From Macrotrachela quadricornifera (taxonomy: Eukaryota > Rotifera > Eurotatoria > Philodinida > Philodinidae), in the NCBI GenBank assembly GCA_022393335.1, contig JAJEKB010021120.1, positions 1 through 64,000 on the forward strand: a stretch of 64,000 nt of DNA, in the 5' to 3' direction. Below are positions 63,323-64,000 of the stretch, piece after piece. Each line of letters opens with the position of its first letter. Positions within the stretch are counted from its first letter, which is position 1. The position numbers and the translations under genes were made by a program. Below the pieces are notes generated by a model that was not told where the DNA came from, ran no database searches, and saw only the letters and a program-made list of their open reading frames with translations.

Positions 63323-64000
63323 GCCATTATTGATGGCATGATGGTGTCGACCATTCCACACGCTTCGTGCCCTCGATTGAAAACTTCTACCGGGTAACCG
63401 GAGCATGTGTAAATGTATGGTTGTTCTATTCCTATCTTTTCTCTTTCACTTTCTCTTGTTGATGGACTGACGGATGCACTGGATGACTACTCAATATTCG
63501 TTGTTCTGCTCTCCGTTCGCAGCGCAGGCTTCAAAGACTCCTCACTTGTTGTATTTTGCGATTAAAAAACAGCTAGGCAGATTCTTCTTTCCGTATAAGT
63601 TCAACCTCTCATGCAGATGTGATTGACGACAAACTACATGTACAATATACACATAGCTTAACAATTCTTAAAATGTTCGTTTATTTTATGTGAGATTGTT
63701 GATAGAATGAGAAGAGGAAAATGATACAAGCATAATATTTTCTGAGCGTCTTTGGCACGCTATTGATTCTCTTGTTAACGATTGTGTAATCTGACATAAA
63801 ATCTTTTGGAAGATTCGTTGTCACTATCAGTATTATTGGCAAGGCATTCGAATATTTTCTTATGTTACTTGCCCTTCACTGCATCAATATGTTCAGAAAC
63901 AGGGTTGCAACAAGAATGAAAAATAATCGTACCGTAGTAGTGACGCAAATGAAAGTGTTCGAAGACAACTAGAGCTTGTACTGGATTGATATTGCGTGTA
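63323..64000. other. Terminal stretch without recognised features
   Basis: No gene, repeat or RNA could be supported here. Composition is intermediate, with mixed-sequence DNA and few homopolymers compared with the first 60 kb. Confidence 0.5.

Overview
The window looks like nuclear DNA of a small, compact, very AT-rich animal genome. The evidence is typical metazoan genes (AMZ2, NSMCE1, MBD5/6, AK9, PITPNM, RNF185, SNAPIN, LNPK, SURF1, SNX3) split by many introns of about 45-70 bp with GT/AG ends, short intergenic gaps, and several same-strand pairs 51-131 bp apart in which the downstream ATG sits at or just after a pyrimidine-rich AG acceptor. Together with two candidate laterally acquired genes (a bacterial-type family II pyrophosphatase and an intronless MFS transporter), this fits a bdelloid rotifer best. 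That assignment is an inference; another small spliced-leader-using invertebrate is possible.

Layout. 1-11 kb, minus strand: AMZ2 (cut by the window edge), NSMCE1, an unrecognised protein with a SOCS-box-like C-terminus, and an MBD5/6-type chromatin protein. 11.4-21.4 kb, plus strand: a 32-exon adenylate kinase 9. 21.5-32.4 kb, minus strand: a PP2C-like pseudophosphatase, cytidine deaminase and the large lipid-transfer protein PITPNM/RdgB. 34-38 kb: RNF185/RNF5-type E3 ligase, a SNAPIN-like subunit, DMAC2L and a PHOSPHO-type HAD phosphatase. 39-45 kb, minus strand: lysyl-tRNA synthetase and lunapark. 45.5-53.3 kb, plus strand: an RRM+Tudor protein, a family II inorganic pyrophosphatase with a presequence-like N-terminus, and SURF1. 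54-57.4 kb: a small membrane protein, a coiled-coil protein and SNX3/12. 59.8-61.4 kb: an intronless MFS transporter. The last 2.6 kb hold no recognisable gene and are visibly less AT-rich, with one tRNA-like A/B-box unit.

Themes. Mitochondrial functions cluster at two candidate operons (PHOSPHO phosphatase-DMAC2L and pyrophosphatase-SURF1). ER and lipid functions are represented by PITPNM (with an FFAT-like motif), RNF185 and LNPK. At least four long imperfect inverted repeats (foldback/MITE-like, about 320-610 bp) sit in introns or an intergenic gap. Two runs of ten N mark assembly gaps. All exon joins were done by hand from reading frame and splice signals; for NSMCE1, the SOCS-box gene, MBD5/6 and the PP2C-like gene the summed exons give an exact multiple of three.
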